Source: Methylobacterium sp. Leaf118 (lineage in GTDB: Bacteria; Pseudomonadota; Alphaproteobacteria; Rhizobiales; Beijerinckiaceae). From it: 36,655 nt of DNA. Below the pieces are notes generated by a model. The model was not told the DNA's origin, searched no databases, and worked only from the letters and a program-made list of their open reading frames with translations. Of the stretch, positions 32,018 through 36,655 are shown one piece after another; position 1 is the first letter of the stretch; every line of letters starts with the position of its first letter. The stretch is from contig NZ_CAKLBV010000026.1 of the NCBI RefSeq assembly GCF_920984675.1, forward strand, positions 1 to 36,655, given 5' to 3'. The position numbers and the translations under genes were made by a program.

Positions 32018-34614
32018 GCGCCGGGCTCCTCTCCAGCGAAGGGGCTGCCGGTTCGTCGCGGGAGAGTGCGACACGCGAGGCGTTCTCCGCCTTCACGGCC
32101 GGGCCCGGGCGGCCCGACGCGGTCCGGGCGGCCGAGGATGCGCCGACGCGCATCCGCCGCTGGACGGAGGGCTACGCGCCCCGCTCCGGCCTGGCCGACG
32201 AGCTCGTCGGCCCGGACGGGTTCCTGCGCGGCGCCTATCCCCGCGTCCTCGAACGGCTCGCGCGGCTGGAAGAGCGGGAGATCGCGGCCCGCTTTCTCGC
32301 CGCCGAGCGGCACATTCGCGACGCCGGCATCTCCTACCGGGTCTATGGCGACCAGCGCGAGCATCCCTGGCCGCTCGGCTCGCTGCCGCTCGTCATCGAT
32401 GCCGCCGACTGGGCGGAGCTGTCGGCCGGCATCGTCCAGCGGGCCGGACTGATGGAGCGCATCGTCGCCGACATCTACGGGCCGGGCCGGCTCGTGGCGG
32501 AGGGGCTGCTCCCCGCCGGCGTCGTGGCGGGCAGCCCCGAATACCTGCGCCCGGTCCATGGCATGACGCCCCCGGGCGGACGCTGGCTGCCGGTCTACGC
32601 GGCGGATGTCGGCCGCGGGCCCGACGGGCGCTGGCGGGTGCTGGCCGACCGGACGCAGGCGCCCTCGGGCCTCGGCTATGCCCTCGAGAACCGGATGGTG
32701 CTGGCCCGCGCCTTCCCAGACCTGTTCGCCGATCTCCATGTCGAGCGCTTGCCGGCCTTCTTCCAGGCGTTCCGGGCGGGGCTCGCCGCCGCCTGCGAGC
32801 GCAGCGACCCGCGCATCTGCCTGCTGACCTCGGGCCCCTACAGCAGCACCTATGTCGAGCAGGCGGCGCTCGCCCGCTATCTCGGCTTTCTCCTCGTCGA
32901 GGGCGACGATCTCGTGGTCCGCGACGGGCTATTGCATGTGCGCACCGTCGCCGGGCTCAAGCGGGCCGATGCCGTCTGGCGCCGGATCGACGCGGATTAC
33001 CTCGATCCCCTGGAACTGCGCGCCGATTCGCGCCTCGGCGTGCCCGGCCTCCTCGAGGTTCTGCGCCGGGGCGGCGTCGTGACCGGCAACATGCCGGGCT
33101 CCGGCGTGGTGGAATCCGCCGCCCTGAGCCCGTACCTGCCCGGCATCGCCCGGGCGCTGCTGGGCGAGGAGCTGCGCCTCCGGGGGCCCCGCACCTGGTG
33201 GTGCGGCGATCCCTCGGGTCTCGCTCACACGCTCGACCATCTCGACGCCCTGACGCTGCGCCCGGCCGCGACGGCGGTGCGCGGCCCGGAGCGCGACGCG
33301 ATCCTCGCGCCCCTGGCCTTCGGGGCCGCCCGCGAGCGGGCCCTGGCGGCGCTCCACGAGCGGGCCTTCGACTGGGTGGCCCAGGAGCCCGCGCCGCTCT
33401 CGACCATGCCGACCTGGCAGGACGGGGGGCTCGTGGCGCGTCCCTTCGTGATGCGGGTCTTCGCCGCCGGGACCCCCGAGGGCTGGCGGGTGCTGCCGAG
33501 CGCCTTCTGCCGCGTGGCCGAGCGCGAGGACGGCGACCCGAGCGAGATGCGCGCCGGCATCCGCTCCGCCGATGTCTGGGTCCTGTCCGACACGCCCGTC
33601 GACGCGCCCCTCCTCGTGCACACGAGCGCGCCACGCATCCGCCGCATCGCCGGGCACTTGCCGGCGCGGGCGGCCGACAACCTGTTCTGGCTCGGGCGCT
33701 ACCTCGAGCGGGCTGAGGCCGTCATCCGCCTCGTCCAGGCGCATCTCGGCGGCTTCGGCGAGGCGATCACCGCCGACCCTTGCGCCGCGGAGGACGCGCC
33801 GACGGCGCGGCGCATCCGCGCCCTCCTGAAGGAATGGCACTGCGTCGAGGACGCCGACCTGCCGACCGCCGCCCTGGCCCAGGAGGCGCTGAGCGGGCGC
33901 GCCGCCTACGGCTCGGCCCTCAACCACGTGCTGGAGGCGCGCCGGCTCACCTCGTCCCTGAGGGAGCGGCTGCCGGCGGAGGCGTGGCGCTCCCTGGCGG
34001 ACCTGCGCGACACCCTCGTCTTCAGCGAGGTTTTCGCCCCGACCGAGGCCCAGTTGCGCGGCCGGGCCGAGCGGGCGCTCGGGCATCTCTCGGCGCTGAC
34101 GGGCCTCGGCCACGAGAACATGAACCACGGCGCCGGCTGGCGCTTCGCCGATATGGGTCGCCGCTTGGAGCGGGCGATCAACACCTGCGGCTTCGCCGCG
34201 AGCTTCTGCGCGGAGACGGCGAGCGCGGACGATCTCGGCGTCATGCTGGCGCTGGTCGATTCGCAGATCGCCTACGGCGCCCGCTACCTCGCGGGCGTCA
34301 GCCGCGATGCGGTCTGCGACATGGGGGTGCTCGACCCCTACAATCCGCGCTCGGCCGCCTTCCAGATCGAGGCGATCGTCGCCCATCTCGACGTCCTGCC
34401 GGCCCTCGCCGCCGACGGCCTGCCCGAGCCCCATCGCCGGCATGCCCAGACGCTGGCCACCACCTTCCGGACCGCGGAGGCCGGCACCATCGACGGCGAG
34501 GCGCTGGACGACCTCGCCTCCGACCTGGAATGTCTCGCCGACGGGATCGCGCGCCGCTACTTCCCCAACGGTCCCGATGCCCTCAGGCCCGAGAAGCTCG
34601 TGGGCCTGGCGTGA
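32014..34614 (+). CDS. Circularly permuted ATP-grasp plus alpha-E protein
   Basis: 866 residues from the ATG that overlaps the upstream stop (ATGA). About residues 60-530 are the circularly permuted ATP-grasp module: [111 protein letters not shown] and [10 protein letters not shown]. Residues about 545-860 are the helical alpha-E domain: [46 protein letters not shown] and [15 protein letters not shown]. Both halves are usually separate genes or fused as here. The ATP-grasp half should activate a carboxylate for amide-bond formation; alpha-E is thought to assist. It overlaps the next gene by four bases (GTGA). Confidence 0.92.
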   Translation: MSAGLLSSEGAAGSSRESATREAFSAFTAGPGRPDAVRAAEDAPTRIRRWTEGYAPRSGLADELVGPDGFLRGAYPRVLERLARLEEREIAARFLAAERHIRDAGISYRVYGDQREHPWPLGSLPLVIDAADWAELSAGIVQRAGLMERIVADIYGPGRLVAEGLLPAGVVAGSPEYLRPVHGMTPPGGRWLPVYAADVGRGPDGRWRVLADRTQAPSGLGYALENRMVLARAFPDLFADLHVERLPAFFQAFRAGLAAACERSDPRICLLTSGPYSSTYVEQAALARYLGFLLVEGDDLVVRDGLLHVRTVAGLKRADAVWRRIDADYLDPLELRADSRLGVPGLLEVLRRGGVVTGNMPGSGVVESAALSPYLPGIARALLGEELRLRGPRTWWCGDPSGLAHTLDHLDALTLRPAATAVRGPERDAILAPLAFGAARERALAALHERAFDWVAQEPAPLSTMPTWQDGGLVARPFVMRVFAAGTPEGWRVLPSAFCRVAEREDGDPSEMRAGIRSADVWVLSDTPVDAPLLVHTSAPRIRRIAGHLPARAADNLFWLGRYLERAEAVIRLVQAHLGGFGEAITADPCAAEDAPTARRIRALLKEWHCVEDADLPTAALAQEALSGRAAYGSALNHVLEARRLTSSLRERLPAEAWRSLADLRDTLVFSEVFAPTEAQLRGRAERALGHLSALTGLGHENMNHGAGWRFADMGRRLERAINTCGFAASFCAETASADDLGVMLALVDSQIAYGARYLAGVSRDAVCDMGVLDPYNPRSAAFQIEAIVAHLDVLPALAADGLPEPHRRHAQTLATTFRTAEAGTIDGEALDDLASDLECLADGIARRYFPNGPDALRPEKLVGLA

Positions 34615-35504
34615 TCTACACGCTCCGTCACCTCACGACCTACCGTTACGCCCGGACCGTCCGGTATGCGCGCTGCACCCTGCGCCTGCGCCCCCGCGAC
34701 GGCGGCGGCCAGCAGGTGCTGGAGAGTGCGCTGACGCTCACGCCCACCCCGAAGAGCCGGCACGAGCGGCGCGACTTCTTCGGCCTCGACACGGTCAGCC
34801 TCGTGATCGACGCGCCGCACCGGGACTTCTCGGTCGAGGCGGTCTCGCGGGTCCTGGTCGAGCGACCGCCGCCGCCGCCGCCCGGCTCCGGCGCGGCCTG
34901 GGAGGCGGTGCGGGAATCGGCCCTCGCCCAGCCGAGCCTCGGCCCCGACGGCCCCGCCCATTTCCTCTTCGCCAGCCGGCGCGTGCCCTTGGAGCCCGCG
35001 GTCACGGCCTATGCCCGCGCGAGCTTCTCCTCCGGGCGCAGCGCCTACGACGCCGCCCGCGAGCTGATGCAGCGCATCCGCGAGGATTTCCGCTTCGATT
35101 CCAAGGCCACCACCGTCTCGACGCCGCTGGCCGAGGCGTTCCGGCTCAAAGCCGGGGTCTGCCAGGACTTCGCCCACGTGATGATCGCCGGCCTGCGCGG
35201 GCTGGGCCTGCCCGCGGCCTATGTCAGCGGGTATCTGCGCACCCGGCCGCCGCCCGGCCGGCCGCGCCTGCGCGGGGCGGATGCCAGCCACGCCTGGGTC
35301 GCCCTCTGGTGCGGACCGGACATGCGCTGGATCGACTTCGACCCAACCAACGACTGCGTGGTGCGCGACGACCACATCGTCGTGGCGCGCGGGCGCGATT
35401 ACGGCGACGTGGCCCCCATCGACGGGATCGTCTCCGCCTCCGGGGCGCAGAAGCTCGCCGTCGAGGTCGACGTGATTCCCGAGGGCGAGGCGGCCCAGGC
35501 CTGA
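34611..35504 (+). CDS. Transglutaminase-like cysteine protein of the amidoligase operon
   Basis: 297 residues from a GTG overlapping the previous stop. The N-terminal beta domain ([20 protein letters not shown]) resembles that of the first operon gene. The core (about 140-260) has the triad: Cys184 in KAGVCQDFAHVMIAGLRGLG, His227 in ADASHAWVALW and Asp244 in IDFDPTN. Such proteins are thought to be peptidases or amide-transferases acting on the product of the ligases. Its C-terminus (DVIPEGEAAQA) is followed at once by TGA, which is also the first three bases of repeat copy B. The last gene of the operon therefore ends exactly on the repeat boundary. Confidence 0.92.
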   Translation: MIYTLRHLTTYRYARTVRYARCTLRLRPRDGGGQQVLESALTLTPTPKSRHERRDFFGLDTVSLVIDAPHRDFSVEAVSRVLVERPPPPPPGSGAAWEAVRESALAQPSLGPDGPAHFLFASRRVPLEPAVTAYARASFSSGRSAYDAARELMQRIREDFRFDSKATTVSTPLAEAFRLKAGVCQDFAHVMIAGLRGLGLPAAYVSGYLRTRPPPGRPRLRGADASHAWVALWCGPDMRWIDFDPTNDCVVRDDHIVVARGRDYGDVAPIDGIVSASGAQKLAVEVDVIPEGEAAQA

Positions 35505-35612
35505 TCCGGGCTCCGCTCGATCAAAGCGGAGCCCGGATCAGGCCTGGGCGGCGCGGCGTTTGAGCGAAGCCCAAATCCGCCATCCCGAAGGGATCAACCG
35601 GATTGGGTATGA
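35502..35612 (+). repeat. 111-bp two-hairpin dispersed repeat, copy B
   Basis: Starts TGATCCGGGCTCCGCTCGAT and ends GGATTGGGTATGA. Hairpin 1 is perfect over 15 bp (GATCCGGGCTCCGCT with AGCGGAGCCCGGATC). Hairpin 2 pairs CCCAAATCCGCCATCCC with GGGATCAACCGGATTGGG imperfectly. The opening TGA is the stop of the transglutaminase gene. The middle part (CAGGCCTGGGCGGCGCGGCG) differs from copies A and C. Confidence 0.93.
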
Positions 35613-35682
35613 CTCACCGCCCCGCGCGGCACGGCGCGGACGGCGTCGGGCGCAGCCCGGGGCGGCGGTCCGGAATTCCGGA

Positions 35683-36225
35683 TCAATATCCGCCGCCGCC
35701 GGCACCGCCCGCGCCGCCGCGGCCGCCACCGACCCCCACGCCACCGCCGCCGCCGCGACCGCCGCCGGGACCGCCACCGGACCGGCCGCCCTGGCCACCC
35801 ATGCCGCCGTCGATGCTGGCGCCGTCCTGGCCGTCGCCGCCTCGCCGCCCGCTTTCGCCGCGGCGGCCGGGACGGCCGGCGTCGAAGGCCACGAACAGCT
35901 CGATGCAGTCGGACGGGCGGAAATCGCTGGTGCCACGGTCGCGCCCGTCGGTCCTCAGTATGGTGACGCAGTAATCCGTCAGACCGGGCTGGTCGTCGCT
36001 CGCCCGGGAATAGCGGGCCCGCTCCCGGCGGTCCTCTGCGGCGAGTTCGCGGCCGGACTTGCCGCCGCGCCCCCCCGGCAAGCCCGGCAGGCCGGCGCCG
36101 TCGCTCTGATCCACCCGGTGCAGGACGGGATCGCCGCCCGGACCGGAAACCGGAAAGGCGTAGGCCGACAGACCGGCGAGCGTCGCGACGCAGAGCGCTC
36201 CGGCGGGGATAAGGATCGTCTTCAT
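35683..36225 (-). CDS. Secreted Gly-rich, collagen-like protein
   Basis: 180 residues from the ATG at 36225 (GGAGG at good spacing). A signal peptide spans 1-24 (ALCVATLAGLSAYA). After about 50 residues come GLPGLPGGRGGKSG and, further on, GRPGRRGESGRRGGDGQDGA, both with Gly at nearly every third position, as in collagen-like bacterial proteins. Between them lies a compact CVTILRTDGRD...SDFRPSDCIELFVAFDAG block with two cysteines. The last 40 residues are almost only Gly with Arg and Ser, ending GGGGY. It is probably extracellular or outer-surface. Its stop is followed by TGATCCGGAATTCCGGA-like palindromic bases. Function is unknown. Confidence 0.78.
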   Translation of the reverse strand: MKTILIPAGALCVATLAGLSAYAFPVSGPGGDPVLHRVDQSDGAGLPGLPGGRGGKSGRELAAEDRRERARYSRASDDQPGLTDYCVTILRTDGRDRGTSDFRPSDCIELFVAFDAGRPGRRGESGRRGGDGQDGASIDGGMGGQGGRSGGGPGGGRGGGGGVGVGGGRGGAGGAGGGGY

Positions 36226-36407
36226 CGGTCTGGACCTCCGTGGAGCCTCGGTGACCCGGTCGAGAGCGTTGGCCCGAGAGGTAACCGCCGCCTCCCGGGC
36301 CGATACGGCACAAGGACCGAGCGCCTCGTCCCGGACACGAGCGTGGGGACGAGGCTGCGGGCGGGGGAGGAGGCCGCCACTTCCGGCGGCGCCCCGGCCC
36401 CGCGCTC
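36226..36407. other. Upstream region of the Gly-rich gene
   Basis: 182 bp between the Gly-rich gene and repeat copy C. It should carry the promoter on the minus strand. No hexamers or dyads stand out. Confidence 0.4.
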
Positions 36408-36517
36408 TCATACCAAATCCGGTTGATCCCTTCGGGGTGGCGGATTTGGGCTTCGCTCAAACGCCGCGCGGGCTTGCCGGATACGGGCTCCGCTTTGATC
36501 AAGCGGAGCTCGTATCA
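36408..36517 (-). repeat. 110-bp two-hairpin dispersed repeat, copy C
   Basis: Read on the minus strand it begins TGATACGAGCTCCGCTTGAT and ends GGATTTGGTATGA. Hairpin 1 keeps 16-bp arms with one G-T mismatch relative to the perfect copy. Two paired changes (GATAC with GTATC instead of GATCC with GGATC) keep the stem intact. The opening TGA is the stop codon of the Gly-rich gene that runs off the window end. Confidence 0.93.
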
Positions 36518-36655
36518 GAAGGCGCTGCCGCCGCGTCCGCCGGCGCCACCCTGGCCGCCGAAGCTGCCGGTCCCGCCGCCGCCGCCCTGGCCGCCCCGGC
36601 CGCCGTTCACGGCCGAACCGCCGCCGCCGCCCGACCCGCCCGCACCACCGTAATA
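36515..36655 (-). CDS. Second Gly-rich protein, C-terminal part only
   Basis: 46 codons before the stop are inside the window; the start lies beyond the edge. The visible part is a pure Gly-rich tail with Ser, Gln, Arg and few aromatic residues: YYGGAGGSGGGGGSAVNGGR and GGTGSFGGQGGAGGRGGSAF. It resembles the tail of the Gly-rich protein 290 bp away, so the two are probably tandem paralogues. The TGA stop is the first codon-length of repeat copy C. Glycine-rich surface or structural protein is the likely class; nothing more can be said. Confidence 0.7.
   Translation of the reverse strand, partial: YYGGAGGSGGGGGSAVNGGRGGQGGGGGTGSFGGQGGAGGRGGSAF

Noticed and set aside
28361..32074. Open minus-strand frame of 1237 codons
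   Set aside because: It lies opposite the DUF2126 gene, and its translation is repetitive Arg/Gly/Glu/His-rich with no domain. In very GC-rich DNA, the antisense frame of a real gene stays open by chance.
1..36655. tRNA, rRNA, CRISPR, transposase or integrase genes
   Set aside because: Read for typical T-arm sequences, regular repeat-spacer patterns and DDE or tyrosine recombinase motifs; none was recognised. A covariance-model scan could still find a small RNA that I missed.

Overview
The window is very GC-rich DNA from an alphaproteobacterium of the order Hyphomicrobiales (Rhizobiales), most likely Methylobacterium or Methylorubrum. The evidence is a small secreted protein with the GCG...CRPN motif pair typical of that group, PRC-barrel proteins, a DksA with the alphaproteobacterial zinc-poor C-terminus, a porin-type N-terminal motif, a short intergenic repeat of a type common in Rhizobiales, and a second dispersed repeat present three times. 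The genus is an inference from these motifs. It has not been confirmed by a database search.

Layout. From 1 to 10.6 kb lies a mosaic of mostly single genes: two PRC-barrel proteins, a small lipoprotein, a GCG_CRPN protein, an MBOAT O-acyltransferase coupled to an SGNH-like partner (envelope glycan acylation), dksA, a very short porin-like protein next to slyX, a PilZ protein, threonine dehydratase (ilvA) and three small hypothetical proteins. At 11.1-12.8 kb is tatA-tatB-tatC, with a strong GNRA-loop hairpin between tatA and tatB. At 12.9-16.8 kb are a secreted hypothetical protein, an MFS exporter and an ABC-F ATPase.

From 17.3 to 25.5 kb runs a complete alkanesulfonate-utilisation cluster: ssuE/msuE-like FMN reductase, ssuA-like, ssuC, ssuB, ssuD, two more ssuA-like binding proteins, and an FAD/NAD(P)-binding protein of unknown substrate. 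It ends in a clear intrinsic terminator. ABC import, FMN reduction and FMNH2-dependent desulfonation together release sulfite from sulfonates. The three different binding proteins and the extra flavoprotein suggest a broader organosulfur range than the standard set.

From 25.9 to 28.4 kb are a 69-residue four-cysteine protein with its own promoter and terminator, a DUF2147 protein, and a zinc metallopeptidase with a zinc-ribbon-like N-terminus. From 28.7 to 35.5 kb is a tightly overlapped three-gene operon: transglutaminase-DUF2126 protein, circularly permuted ATP-grasp plus alpha-E protein, and a second transglutaminase. It has the make-up of an amide-ligase/peptide-modification system whose product is not known to me. 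The window ends with two Gly-rich secreted proteins, the last one cut by the window edge.

The most unusual structural observation is a 110-bp two-hairpin repeat (13731-13840, 35502-35612, 36408-36517). All three copies sit exactly at the 3' end of a gene in the same relative orientation. In two cases the first three bases of the repeat are the stop codon. In the third the gene reads through the whole repeat and stops at its far-end TGA. A fourth, unrelated repeat (22853-22912) also overlaps a stop codon.
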